Origin: Hymenobacter mucosus | GTDB taxonomy: Bacteria; Bacteroidota; Bacteroidia; Cytophagales; Hymenobacteraceae | Reading direction: 5' to 3' | NCBI RefSeq assembly: GCF_900188255.1 | Contig: NZ_FZNS01000013.1 | Coordinates: 1-64,000, forward strand | DNA: 64,000 bases | In this document: piece after piece, positions 24,558-33,661 of the stretch | Layout of the letters: every line of letters begins with the position of its first letter | How positions within the stretch are numbered: the first letter of the stretch is position 1 | The notes under the pieces: model-generated | Seen by the model: only the letters and a program-made list of their open reading frames with translations | What the model was told of the DNA's origin: nothing | Databases searched by the model: none | Made by a program: the position numbers and the translations under genes

Positions 24558-25139
24558 ACTAGGTTAGCTAAATGGAGTATAGGATGCGGAGTAAAGTAAC
24601 TGATTAATATGCTGTTATATATCATAATAGTTAAAAATAATATAAATATTATTATAAAGTAATGAAAGCCTGAAACAGCACTGCTGAGCTGTATTTTTAT
24701 ATAACGTAACCAAGTGCCAGCTTCTCGTGGTAGCTGATCAGTAGCTTATTTTTTACGCAGTAAGCAATTATCAGACAGTAGATAGGAGAAGCAGGACTAG
24801 CAATGGACCGGTACGGCATCAGTAGCATAGAGCTCAACTGCTATTCTAGAAATTACGCTATTCTGCCGAGGCCACTACCCGCTTTTCTTCGTGCCAACGT
24901 CCCTACATCTGTTTTCAAGCAGAAAAAGCCGCCGCAACCGGGTGGTATTTGTTTCCTGCACAACCCGGCGCGGAGGTTAGTGCCCACGCTCACTACCAAA
25001 AGAGCGCCTGCCGGATATCAGCAGACGCTCTTTTGCGAGTAGTTAACCCAGGGTCAGGTTTTGGGTAGCGCGCCTAACTGGTAAACCCTACCCTGGTAGG
25101 GCAGCGGGTACGCTTGTTTCTAGGCTATTACCCGACTAC
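24558..25139. other. AT-rich intergenic region
   Basis: The part next to the oxidoreductase gene (24590-24720) is strikingly AT-rich compared with the surrounding genes and probably holds its promoter; no exact TAnnTTTG box was found at a convincing position. The right part contains the hairpin at 24998-25034. A 79-codon plus-strand frame at 24803-25042 runs through that hairpin and has no protein-like features, so I treat it as non-coding. Confidence 0.5.
24998..25034 (-). terminator. Terminator of the RND efflux operon
   Basis: AAAAGAGCGCCTGC (24998-25011) pairs with GCAGACGCTCTTTT (25021-25034), 13 of 14 positions, with a 9-base loop. A T-run follows the stem when read on either strand. 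It lies about 105 bases after the stop of the TolC-like gene, the last gene of the operon. Confidence 0.65.
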
Positions 25140-26588
25140 CTACTGCCAGCCACCACCCAAAGCCCGGTACACATTGACCATGGCATTTAGCTGCTGGGTT
25201 TTGGTTTCGATCAGGTCGAACTTCGATTCCAGGGCGTCGCGCTGGGTGAACAGCACCTCGGTGTAGTCGGCGCGGGCCGAGCTGAACAGGCTGTTAGAAA
25301 TCGTGGTAGACTGGTTCAGGGCCTGCACTTCCAGGGCTTTCTCGTTGTAGCTTTTTTCCAGGTTGCTGATGTTGGCAAGCTGGTTGGCTACCTCCACGTA
25401 GGCGTTCAAGATGGTCCGCTCATACTGGTAGGCAGCCTGGGTTTGCACAGCGTTGGCGCTGCCGTACACGGCTTTTATCCCGTTGCGGTTGACCAAGGGC
25501 GCCACCAAATCACCCGCCAGGGAGTACAGCATAGATTCGGGCGTAGTAAAGAGCAAACCCGGCTTGAACGCTTCAAATCCAGCCGACCCCGTAATGCGCA
25601 ACGCCGGGTAAAAGTTGGCCCGCGCTACCTGCACGTCTAGCTTAGCGGCTGCCAATTGCTGCTCCGCCTGCCGGATATCGGGGCGGTTTTGCAGTAGCTG
25701 TGCAGGAATGCCTGCCTGAATGGTCGTCGGCACCAAGTCGTTGAACGAAGCATCGTTGCGGGTGATGGGCTGCGGATAGCGGCCCACCAGAAAATTGATG
25801 CGGTTTTCCGTTTCTACAATGCGCTGCTGAATGTTGTACTGCAAGCTGCGCGTGTTATGCACCTGGGCCTCAAAGCGCTGCACTGCCAGCTCCGTCACTC
25901 TGGCCGATTCCTTCTGGAGCCGTACCAGCTTCAGGGCATTGGTTTGAATTTCAATGTTCTGCCGCACAATGGTTAGCTGATTGTCGAGGGCCAGCAGCTC
26001 ATAGTAGGAGTTGGCAATTTCGGCAATCAGGTTGGTCACCGTGAAGTTCCGGCCCTCCACAGTAGCCAGGTAGCGTAACGCCGCCGATTTGCGGGCGTTG
26101 CGCAGCTTGTGCCAAATATCTACCTCCCAGCTGGCGAAGGCACCAATCTGGTAGTTGGCCAACGGGTCGGGGTTGCGCTTTTCGGGTTGGATGTTGATTT
26201 CCTCTTCCGTAGCCCCCCGCAAGGTGTACCGGCCTGGGCGCTCAGCTTCGGCCTTGGCACCTAGTCCTACAAAGGGAAGGTACTCGCCTTTGCGGATTTG
26301 GACTTCGTTGCGGGCAATCTGAATTTCCTGTAAGGCAATGTTCAGCTCCTGGTTGTTACGCAGGGCCGTGTCAATCAGGGCCGTCAGGTTGGGGTCAGTA
26401 AAAAACTCCTTCCACTGCGTTTGGGTCGCAGCGGTAGCGCCCGGTGCGTTGGTGCCTTGGTCGTTGCTATAGCTGGCCGGCACGGTGCGGTTCACGGCTT
26501 TCTCCGCCAGTCTGGGGGTAGCGCACCCCGCAACCGCCAGCATTAAGCTGGCGGCGCTGAGGCACTGATAAATGCGTTTCTTAAGCAT
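25140..26588 (-). CDS. Outer-membrane efflux channel (TolC/NodT-type lipoprotein)
   Basis: 482 residues. The lipoprotein signal MLKKRIYQCLSAASLMLAVAGC has Cys 22. The body has the two OEP repeats, with long helices such as LDNQLTIVRQNIEIQTNALKLVRLQK and the second-repeat RPDIRQAEQQLAAAKLDVQVARANFYPAL, a hallmark of NodT/OprM-like channels. It forms the outer-membrane exit of the RND pump encoded just upstream; its ATG overlaps the end of the pump gene by 8 bases, so translation is coupled. It is the last gene of the operon. Confidence 0.93.
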   Translation of the reverse strand: MLKKRIYQCLSAASLMLAVAGCATPRLAEKAVNRTVPASYSNDQGTNAPGATAATQTQWKEFFTDPNLTALIDTALRNNQELNIALQEIQIARNEVQIRKGEYLPFVGLGAKAEAERPGRYTLRGATEEEINIQPEKRNPDPLANYQIGAFASWEVDIWHKLRNARKSAALRYLATVEGRNFTVTNLIAEIANSYYELLALDNQLTIVRQNIEIQTNALKLVRLQKESARVTELAVQRFEAQVHNTRSLQYNIQQRIVETENRINFLVGRYPQPITRNDASFNDLVPTTIQAGIPAQLLQNRPDIRQAEQQLAAAKLDVQVARANFYPALRITGSAGFEAFKPGLLFTTPESMLYSLAGDLVAPLVNRNGIKAVYGSANAVQTQAAYQYERTILNAYVEVANQLANISNLEKSYNEKALEVQALNQSTTISNSLFSSARADYTEVLFTQRDALESKFDLIETKTQQLNAMVNVYRALGGGWQ

Positions 26589-29500
26589 GAGCTTCTATTT
26601 CTTCAACTAAAACGTGCGGCTCGAACTCCGACAGCGGGTGTTCGTTTTCGTCCCCAATCAGCTTGCGGCCCTCCGACAGCGTACCGAAGATGTAGTACAA
26701 GCCAGGGACCAGCACGACCCCGAAAATGGTACCGAACAGCATGCCCCCGAGGGCCGAAGTACCGATGGTGCGGTTGCCAATAGCACCGGCACCGTGGGCT
26801 ATTACCAGCGGAATCAAGCCAGCAATAAAGGCGAAGGACGTCATCAGAATCGGGCGGAAACGCACCTTCGCCCCTTCAATGGCCGCGTCGCGCACCGACA
26901 TACCTTCCTCGTGCTTCTGCACCGCAAATTCCACAATCAGCACGGCGTTCTTACCCAGCAAACCCACCAGCATGACCAGGCCTACCTGCGCATAGATGTT
27001 GTTGGCCAGGCCCATGGTTTTAATCAGTAGGAAGGAGCCGAACACCCCGGCCGGCAGCGAGAAAATAACGGCCAGCGGCAGCAGGAAGCTTTCATACTGC
27101 GCGGCCAGCACCAGGTACACGAAGGCCAGCACCACCAGGAAGATGTAAATGGCTTCGTTTCCGCGGCTCACCTCGTCTTTCGAGAGGCCGCCCCAGTCGA
27201 TGTCGTAGCCGCGGGGCAGGGTTTTGGCGGCTACTTCCTGCACCGCCTTGATGGCCTCACCCGAGCTGAAGCCGGGCGCCGCGTCGCCGCGGATGGAGGC
27301 CGTAGGGTACATGTTGTAGCGGTTGATTTCGTTGGCGCCCTGGCCCTTCACAATCTTCATGAAGGCCGACAGCGGCACCATTTCGCCCTTGTCGTTTTTC
27401 ACCCACAAATCCAGGATGTCCTTGGGCAGGCGGCGGTACTCGGGCGAGGCCTGCACGAACACCTTGAAGAAGCGTTGATACTTGATGAAACCCAGCTCGT
27501 AGGTGGAGCCTACCATCACGCTCAGCGTGTTCATGGCGTTGCCGATGCTCACGCCTTTCTGCATGGCCAGCTGGTTGTCGATCTGCAATTCGTACTGCGG
27601 ATAGTTGGCCGAGAAGAACGTGAACAGGCCGGCTAGCTCTTTGCGCTTTTTTAGCTCGGCCATGAAGTCCTCGTTCACTTTTTCCAGGGCTTTGTAGTCG
27701 CCGGTACTGGTTTTGTCGAGCAATTGGAGCTGGAAACCACCTGCGGCGCCGTAGCCCGGTACTGCTGGCGGCTCGAAGAATTCGATGGTCGCGCCGGGAA
27801 TCTCCTGCGCTTTCTTCTCCAGGCTTTCCACAATTTCGTGCACCGACTCTTTGCGCTCTTCCCAGGGCTTGAGGCTGATGAGCAGCGTACCGGCGTTGGA
27901 GCCACGGCCTTCGGTAAGCACCTCATAACCAGCCAGCGACGAAACACTTTCGATACCAGGCACCTTCTCGGCTAGCTTCGAGAGCTGTTGCGAAAGGGCA
28001 TTGGTGCGTTCCAGCGTGGAGCCGGGCGGCGTTTGAATAATGGCGTAGAGCATGCCCTGGTCTTCGGCCGGAATGAAGCCCGATGGCAGCGTGGAGGAAA
28101 TACCGAAGATGCCCACCCCGAAACCAGCCAGAATCAGGAAGGTGAGTACGCGGCGGTCCACTACCTTCTCCAGGATGTTGGTGTAGCGGCCGGTTAGGCG
28201 CTCGAAGCCGCGGTTAAACCAGTCGATGAAGCGGTTGATAGGCGTTTTCTTGCGGGGCTGGCCGTGGTTGTTCTTCAGAATCATGGCGCACAGCACCGGC
28301 GTCAAGGTCAGGGCCACGATACCGGAAATGACGATAGACGAGGCCATCGTAATCGAGAACTGGCGGTAGAAAATACCCACCGGGCCGCTCATGAAAGCCA
28401 CCGGCACGAATACTGCCGTCATCAGAATGGTAATGGCAATGATGGCGCCGCTGATTTCGCCTACTACCTCGCGCACCGCGCCGTAGGGCGAAAGGTGCTT
28501 TTCTTCCATCTTGGCGTGCACGGCTTCCACCACCACAATGGCGTCATCGACCACGATACCGATAGCCAGTACCAAGGCAAAGAGCGTTATCATGTTGATG
28601 GTCATGCCGAAAGCCTGCATGGCAATGAACGCACCCACCAACGACACCGGCACCGCAATAATTGGGATGAGCGTGGAGCGCCAGTCACCGAGGAACAGGA
28701 ACACCACCAAGGCCACCAGAATAAAGGCGTCGCGCAGGGTGTGGATTACGTTTTCGGTGGAGGCGTCGAGGAAGCTCGATACGTCGTAACTGATTTTGTA
28801 GTCCATGCCGGGCGGCATAGTCTTCTTCAGTTCCTCCAGCTTGGATTTAACGCTTTTGATTACGTCACTGGCGTTCGAGCCGTAGGTCTGCTTCAGCATG
28901 ATGGCCGCCGAAGGGTAGCCATCGAGGTTGGAGTAGATGTCGTAAAATTCCGAGCCCAGCTCCACGTTGGCTACGTCTTTGAGGCGTAGCGTTTCGCCAT
29001 TGGAGTTGGCCTTGATAATCACGTTCTTATACTCCTCCACGTCGTTGAAGCGGCCCTTGTAGGTCAGCACGTATTCCAGCGCCGAGGCTTCTTTACCGTC
29101 GGAGCGGCCAATACGGCCGGGTGAGCCAATTACGCTCTGGTCATTGAGGGCCTCCATCACGTCGTCCACGGAAAGGTTGTAGGCCCGCATCCGGTCCGGC
29201 TTCAGCCACACGCGCATGGCGTACTGGCGGCTACCCAGAATGCTGGCCCGGCCAATACCATCGATGCGCTGAATTTCGGGCAGCATGTTCACCCCGGCGT
29301 AGTTGAACAAGTACCGCATGTCGGTATTCTTGTCCTTGCTGTAGAGGTTCACATACATCAGCATGTTCGGCACCACGCGGTTTACTACCACGCCTTCGCG
29401 CTGCACCAGCACCGGCAAGCGGTTCAGAATCTGCGCAATACGGGTGTTTACGTTTACTACTGCCTGCTCGGGGTCGGTGCCCAAGTTGAACACAATCTGA

Positions 29501-29769
29501 ATGTTGGCTTCCCCGGCCGAAACGGCGTCGGAAGTCATGTACTTCATGCCGGGTACGCCGTTGATGGCCTGCTCCAGCGGAATGAGCACCGACTCGGTGA
29601 GCACCTTGGCGCTGGCGCCCGGATACGCCGTGCTTACCATTACCATTGGCGGCGAAATCTCCGGGAACTGCGAGTTCGGAAGGGTCTTAATAGCCAGAAT
29701 ACCCAGGAATAGGATTACCACCGATATAACGATGGCAAACACGGGGCGGCGAAGGAATCTACTGAACAT
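26581..29769 (-). CDS. RND efflux pump, HAE1 (AcrB-like) permease
   Basis: 1,062 residues, the full AcrB length. The first helix is FAIVISVVILFLGILAIKTLP. The proton-relay residues are present: the Asp pair in GIVVDDAIVVVEAVHAKM in helix 4 and Lys in LVGLLGKNAVLIVEFA in helix 10. Porter and docking domains are intact, with VPGYGAAGGFQLQLLD between. It exports drugs, detergents or metabolites from the inner membrane and periplasm using proton flux, together with the adaptor (29856-30941) and channel (25140-26588). No local regulator gene is found, so control is likely from elsewhere. Confidence 0.95.
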   Translation of the reverse strand: MFSRFLRRPVFAIVISVVILFLGILAIKTLPNSQFPEISPPMVMVSTAYPGASAKVLTESVLIPLEQAINGVPGMKYMTSDAVSAGEANIQIVFNLGTDPEQAVVNVNTRIAQILNRLPVLVQREGVVVNRVVPNMLMYVNLYSKDKNTDMRYLFNYAGVNMLPEIQRIDGIGRASILGSRQYAMRVWLKPDRMRAYNLSVDDVMEALNDQSVIGSPGRIGRSDGKEASALEYVLTYKGRFNDVEEYKNVIIKANSNGETLRLKDVANVELGSEFYDIYSNLDGYPSAAIMLKQTYGSNASDVIKSVKSKLEELKKTMPPGMDYKISYDVSSFLDASTENVIHTLRDAFILVALVVFLFLGDWRSTLIPIIAVPVSLVGAFIAMQAFGMTINMITLFALVLAIGIVVDDAIVVVEAVHAKMEEKHLSPYGAVREVVGEISGAIIAITILMTAVFVPVAFMSGPVGIFYRQFSITMASSIVISGIVALTLTPVLCAMILKNNHGQPRKKTPINRFIDWFNRGFERLTGRYTNILEKVVDRRVLTFLILAGFGVGIFGISSTLPSGFIPAEDQGMLYAIIQTPPGSTLERTNALSQQLSKLAEKVPGIESVSSLAGYEVLTEGRGSNAGTLLISLKPWEERKESVHEIVESLEKKAQEIPGATIEFFEPPAVPGYGAAGGFQLQLLDKTSTGDYKALEKVNEDFMAELKKRKELAGLFTFFSANYPQYELQIDNQLAMQKGVSIGNAMNTLSVMVGSTYELGFIKYQRFFKVFVQASPEYRRLPKDILDLWVKNDKGEMVPLSAFMKIVKGQGANEINRYNMYPTASIRGDAAPGFSSGEAIKAVQEVAAKTLPRGYDIDWGGLSKDEVSRGNEAIYIFLVVLAFVYLVLAAQYESFLLPLAVIFSLPAGVFGSFLLIKTMGLANNIYAQVGLVMLVGLLGKNAVLIVEFAVQKHEEGMSVRDAAIEGAKVRFRPILMTSFAFIAGLIPLVIAHGAGAIGNRTIGTSALGGMLFGTIFGVVLVPGLYYIFGTLSEGRKLIGDENEHPLSEFEPHVLVEEIEAHA

Positions 29770-29774
29770 GGATA

Positions 29775-29839
29775 TTAGCTGTTGGCTACTAGCTGTTAGC
29801 TGTTAGCCGTTAGCAACATCACGCGCTAACAGCCAGCAG
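29775..29839. repeat. TAGCTGT-type imperfect tandem repeat with inverted copy
   Basis: The 86-base gap between adaptor and pump genes holds an imperfect run of the unit TTAGCTG/TAGCCGT (29775-29814), for example AGCTGTTAGCTGTTAGC at 29791-29807. The reverse complement motif GCTAACAGCCAGCAG lies at 29825-29839, so the region can also fold as an RNA hairpin inside the operon transcript. It may tune pump level relative to adaptor, or be one of the small dispersed repeats of Bacteroidota genomes. Confidence 0.6.
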
Positions 29840-29855
29840 TTCACAGCGAATAGCT

Positions 29856-30941
29856 TTATTCAGAGTAGGTTTTCAGGTGGGCGACAACCGACTTCGGCTC
29901 TTGGTAGGAGTACCTGATTTTGTCGCCGTCCTTTACTTTTCGGATGCCTTCCAGCAGGATTTTATCGGTGCTGGCCAGGCCGCTGGACACCACGTAGAGG
30001 TCGGGCATTTCCGAGGCCACCGTAATTTCCTTCTGGTGCACCTGCTTCTTGTCGTCTACCACGTACACGAACTTCTTTTCGAGCACCTCAAACGTGGCTT
30101 TCTGCGGGATAATGAGGGCGTGCTTAAGCGGCACCGACATGAGGATGCTACCCGTTTCACCATTGCGTAGTAGGCCTTTGGGGTTCGGGAAAGTAGCCCG
30201 GAAGGCAATGTTGCCGGTTTCGTTGTTGAAGTCGGCCTCAATGGTTTGCACCACGCCGGGCTGGTTAAACACCTCGTTGTTGGCCATCAGCAGCTGTACC
30301 TCCTGGTTGTTGGCCTGGGCGTGGGCTTTGTAGGCCAGGTACTCGGCTTCGGGCACGTTGAAGTACACCCACATCTTGCTGTTGTCGGAAAGCGTGGTCA
30401 GCAAGTCGCCTTCATCCACCAAGCTGCCCAGTCGGGCCTGAAAGTGGTCCATGATGCCCGTGAAAGGCGCTTTGATGGTGGTGAACTGCAAGTGGGTTTG
30501 GGCCAAGCCAACTTCGGCATTGGCTTTATCAAACTTGGCCTGGGCCAGCGCCAGCTCACTTTTTGATACTACATTGTTATCGGCCAGCTTCTTAGTGTTC
30601 TGGTACTCCAGCCCCACGTAGTTGGCCTCGGCCTGTGACTTTTTCAGCTCGGCCTGGTAGATCAGGGGGGTAATCTGGAACATGACCTGACCTTGCCGCA
30701 CTGTCTGCCCCTCGTCCACGAAAATCTTTTGGAGGTAGCCCTTTTCCAGCGCCCGTAGCTCAATGTGCTGAATGGAGTGAATCTGGGCCACGTACTCTTT
30801 GGTAATTGTCGTGTCCTTGGCCAGGGGGCTGGTCACCAAAAGCTTGACCTTCTCTTCTTTTTCCTTCTTTTTTTCTGAGCAGCCTGTTAAGCAGTACAAG
30901 CTGCTGCAGCTCATTAGCACGAGCAGAAATACTCTGTTCAT
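29856..30941 (-). CDS. RND efflux periplasmic adaptor (AcrA-like lipoprotein)
   Basis: 361 residues from ATG 30941 (MNRVFLLVLMSC), with lipobox CLTGC and a Lys/Glu-rich linker (EKKKEKEEK). The order is as in membrane fusion proteins: lipoyl half-motif (EKGYLQKIFVDEGQTVRQGQVMFQI), helical hairpin (QAELKKSQAEANYVGLEYQNTKKLADNN and following), second lipoyl half (TTIKAPFTGIMDHF), then beta-barrel and membrane-proximal domains. It bridges pump and channel across the periplasm. It is the first gene of the operon; an in-frame ATG at 30959 would add six residues. Confidence 0.93.
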   Translation of the reverse strand: MNRVFLLVLMSCSSLYCLTGCSEKKKEKEEKVKLLVTSPLAKDTTITKEYVAQIHSIQHIELRALEKGYLQKIFVDEGQTVRQGQVMFQITPLIYQAELKKSQAEANYVGLEYQNTKKLADNNVVSKSELALAQAKFDKANAEVGLAQTHLQFTTIKAPFTGIMDHFQARLGSLVDEGDLLTTLSDNSKMWVYFNVPEAEYLAYKAHAQANNQEVQLLMANNEVFNQPGVVQTIEADFNNETGNIAFRATFPNPKGLLRNGETGSILMSVPLKHALIIPQKATFEVLEKKFVYVVDDKKQVHQKEITVASEMPDLYVVSSGLASTDKILLEGIRKVKDGDKIRYSYQEPKSVVAHLKTYSE

Positions 30942-30959
30942 AAAAACCTTATATACCAT

Positions 30960-31697
30960 GACTGGGGATTGGTGATCCTAGAAAATGTTGTTTGGCGTGA
31001 GCACCGGAGCACGTTGGCTTGGTTCAGCGGTGCAATGAAAGCGTAAGCCAAGTCGTGGTGGGGGCTTCGTTTTTGGCTGGTTAGCCCGTTGGCAGTAGGA
31101 GGGCTGGTAAAGCGTAACCCCGATGTTCTGTGGCGGGGCGAAGCAGCCTATTCGGTGTTCTTGCATGCTTGACCGCCGAGTTTGAGGATGCCGCGGCTGC
31201 CTCCGGACGGCCAACAGAAAGACCTGGTGTGGCCTGGGGGAGGATGGCAAAAGCCAAAGGAAGTGCCGCGCTGCATGGTTGGTGTTGGATGCTTAGTGGC
31301 ACAAAACACTCACCTCGAGATGAAGACGTTATGAAGGAAAGCTCTTTTTGCAACGCGCATCGGTGTTGTTGAACCCTGATGATGCTCCTTGCCAGTAGGC
31401 TACTCGTGCCCTAGAAAGCATGCTTTGCAGCCCGATTTTGTTGCCCTTCCTTGTAAGGCAGTATGATGATAAAAACTCATAAAACGCCATCTAAGGCTAC
31501 AAATAGGGTAGAATGTTATTCGCATAACACTATATTACTAGTGTTACTAAATCAGCAATGATTTGTAAAAGCAGTAGATTATTAAGGTGAGCTACACGAA
31601 CGGTTACCTGACTTGAACCCTAGATGTACTACTATCTGATCATCTCATTTCTCGTCCTACATAGAGTGCTTTAGGCGTGAGCCTGTAACTTGCCCGC
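30960..31697. other. Long intergenic region without convincing genes
   Basis: This region separates the divergent efflux operon and CBM9-like gene. Several short overlapping frames exist at 30978-31372 on both strands, but their compositions (Cys/His/Pro-rich, no consistent start) look like chance. The part from 31440 to 31660 is AT-richer and probably holds promoters; TAACTTGC at 31686-31693, just before the CBM9-like ATG, is a weak -7-like match. No regulator gene or RNA is recognised. Confidence 0.4.
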
Positions 31698-32933
31698 ATG
31701 CAAGTTTCCTTACGTAGTTCAGTACGGCGGCCCTGCGTAGGCTGGTATGGTCAATGCCTGGAAGGCAAGAAGTTGCCAAGAGCCGCTACCTTGCCCTCGC
31801 CACGCCCTGACCGTGTTGGGGTGGTTGGGCCGCTTGCCTGGGGTAGCAAAAGCTGGGCTAGTCTGGCGCTACTGCTGCTACTCACTGGGCCAGCCCAAGC
31901 GCAAAAGGCTTTTCAGGGCTTGGAAGAGCTGTTCACGACGCCCCAGGGCTACGTGGTGCAGCATACCACGCAGGCGCTGACTATGGACGGCAACCTGCAG
32001 GAAAGTGCGTGGCAGCAAGCTGCTTGGACAACCGAGTTCGTCGATATTGAAGGCAACCGAAAGCCGCGCCCAACTTGGTCAACCAAGGTGAAGATGCTGT
32101 GGAACGATTCGACGCTGTTTGTTGCGGCTACCTTGCAAGAGCCGCAGGTATGGGCCACGCAAACCCACCACGACGACATCATCTTCAAGGACAACGACTT
32201 CGAGGTCTTCATTGACCCCGATAACAATACCCACCAGTATTTCGAGATTGAAGTAAATGCCCTGAACAAAACGTTCGAGTTGTTTCTGCCCAAGCCCTAC
32301 CGGAACAGGGGCGACGCCTTGGTGAGCTGGGACGCTGCTGGCCTGCGCTCCGGCGTGCAGGTGCAAGGCACCCTAAACCACTCCCAGGACACGGACACCG
32401 GCTGGACCGTAGAAATGGCCATTCCCTTGCAGTCTTTGCGCATGGGCTACCCTTGGCAGCAACCCAAGGAGGGCGCGCTATGGCGCATCAACTTCTCACG
32501 AGTAGAATGGGATACGTGGCCTGTGGATGGCCGAAATGATAAGCTTACAGATGCCAAGGGCACCAACTTGCCCGAGCACAACTGGGTATGGTCGCCGCAG
32601 GGCGTGATTAACATGCACTACCCCGAGCGTTGGGGGTACTTGCAGTTTTCGCGCATCCCCGCTACCACATTCCAACTGCCCTACGGTGAAAAGCAAAAGC
32701 GCTACTTATGGCTGGTGTACTACCGGCAGCAGCGCTACCACGAGAAAACGGGCCGGTACGCAACTACATTAAACGACCTAGGCATAGAGCCCCAACCTAC
32801 TATTGAAGCCCGAGCCAATCAGCTCCAACTCATGGCTACGGCCAAGCAGTTTACGGCTACCATTAGTGCCGCGGGCACTACCGCCTGGAGTATCAACGAC
32901 GAAGGACTACTAGAAGCTCCGGGGGCTAAATAA
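31698..32933 (+). CDS. Secreted CBM9-like carbohydrate-binding protein
   Basis: 411 residues. After a long N-terminal region comes a membrane-like signal (SWASLALLLLLTGPAQAQ). The domain starts near residue 80 with a CBM9-type pattern: LTMDGNLQESAWQQAAW, then VKMLWNDSTLFVAATLQEPQVWA, DNDFEVFIDPDNNTHQYFEIEVNA and WTVEMAIPLQSL. This matches 'carbohydrate-binding family 9-like' proteins, many of which are stand-alone secreted proteins in Bacteroidota. The ATG at 31698 gives an unusually long positively charged leader; a GTG at 31821 would give a normal signal peptide. No catalytic domain is visible. Confidence 0.8.
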   Translation: MQVSLRSSVRRPCVGWYGQCLEGKKLPRAATLPSPRPDRVGVVGPLAWGSKSWASLALLLLLTGPAQAQKAFQGLEELFTTPQGYVVQHTTQALTMDGNLQESAWQQAAWTTEFVDIEGNRKPRPTWSTKVKMLWNDSTLFVAATLQEPQVWATQTHHDDIIFKDNDFEVFIDPDNNTHQYFEIEVNALNKTFELFLPKPYRNRGDALVSWDAAGLRSGVQVQGTLNHSQDTDTGWTVEMAIPLQSLRMGYPWQQPKEGALWRINFSRVEWDTWPVDGRNDKLTDAKGTNLPEHNWVWSPQGVINMHYPERWGYLQFSRIPATTFQLPYGEKQKRYLWLVYYRQQRYHEKTGRYATTLNDLGIEPQPTIEARANQLQLMATAKQFTATISAAGTTAWSINDEGLLEAPGAK

Positions 32934-33076
32934 TCGGCAGCCCTGCCGCTAGCTCCCTCCGGTGTAACTGCTTTGGTAGGAGCAAAAGCGGTAAGCTCTG
33001 CAATTGGATGTTCTCAGCTACGCCTTCTGCTACCTAGGTTTGCACAGGTAAAACGGGCGCATACCGGGCTAACATT

Positions 33077-33108
33077 GAAACGCCCAGTGCAAATGCACCG
33101 GGCGTTTC
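33077..33108. terminator. Terminator between CBM9-like gene and small lipoprotein gene
   Basis: GAAACGCCCAGTGC (33077-33090) pairs with GCACCGGGCGTTTC (33095-33108), one mismatch in 14, with the tetraloop AAAT. It lies between the convergent CBM9-like gene and the small minus-strand gene and likely ends both transcripts. Confidence 0.6.
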
Positions 33109-33158
33109 AGCATCAGGAAGCCGAAGCACTACCTACTGTAGAATTCGGTGCCTGCTTT

Positions 33159-33302
33159 TTACAGCAGGCAGGGCTCTGGCTTGGATGGAGCAGTACCTTC
33201 TTTCTCCTCCTTGGGGCTGGGCGCATCACTTTTGGAACAGCTGGTAGCTTGAAGAGCTATACTAACCAGGAGGGCGCCAAGTACTGCTTTCGATAGTTTC
33301 AT
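33159..33302 (-). CDS. 47-residue lipoprotein-like peptide; possible MNIO-RiPP precursor relative
   Basis: A minus-strand ATG at 33302 opens MKLSKAVLGALLVSIALQAT and then a lipobox-like ATSC (Cys 22), a Lys/Glu/Pro-rich linker and a PEPCLL end. The start and size resemble small Bacteroidota peptides annotated as chryseobasin-related precursors of MNIO (DUF692-type) enzymes, whose C-terminus carries a CPAC-type core. Here the annotated frame stops early. The +1 frame from 33175 reads SPACCKKQAP and stops at 33113, five bases before the terminator hairpin. So a frameshift may have removed the core. No DUF692 gene is in the window. The coding call is fairly good, the RiPP link is tentative. Confidence 0.5.
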   Translation of the reverse strand: MKLSKAVLGALLVSIALQATSCSKSDAPSPKEEKEGTAPSKPEPCLL

Positions 33303-33629
33303 AACGGTAGCGGGTAGTGCAAAGAGTGGATATGGTTGTTTTGTGTATAGGAGTCTTCTGTTCCCCTAAGGGTTGCATTCAGTAATATCTAGTGTCTTAG
33401 CTTCTGGATACATAGACCGTAGCCTGCTTACAGAAAGCGTACTTAACCTGAACTGATGAATGTGAAGTAAACCATGTAGCATGCCTGATTAGGATGACAC
33501 GGTAGTGTTAAGTAATAGTACTATTCCGAATAAAGACTGCTGTTAGCTAGCAAAAATCGGGGCTGTTCAGCAGGTGGATAGATAAACATTTGGTGTTTGT
33601 GTGGTAACATTCCCATAAACGGGGCCGGG

Positions 33630-33637
33630 TAGTTTTG
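33630..33637 (+). promoter_or_regulatory. -7 box TAGTTTTG before the SusC gene
   Basis: Exact TAnnTTTG match ending 24 bases before the ATG at 33662. A TTTG at 33596-33599 is too far away to be a standard -33 element. The region 33303-33661 otherwise holds no gene and is moderately AT-rich. Confidence 0.5.
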
Positions 33638-33661
33638 CCACAAACAAATCTGCCCCATTTC

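Noticed and set aside
24803..25042. 79-codon plus-strand frame downstream of the oxidoreductase promoter region
   Set aside because: It runs through a terminator hairpin, has a random-looking composition and no promoter; treated as chance.
28264..28989. 241-codon plus-strand frame within the RND pump gene
   Set aside because: It is very rich in His and Arg, as expected for the antisense of a membrane-protein gene; it is a shadow of the pump gene.
31130..31372. 80-codon frame between the efflux operon and CBM9-like gene
   Set aside because: Cys/His/Trp-rich random composition, overlapping frames on the other strand and no upstream signal.
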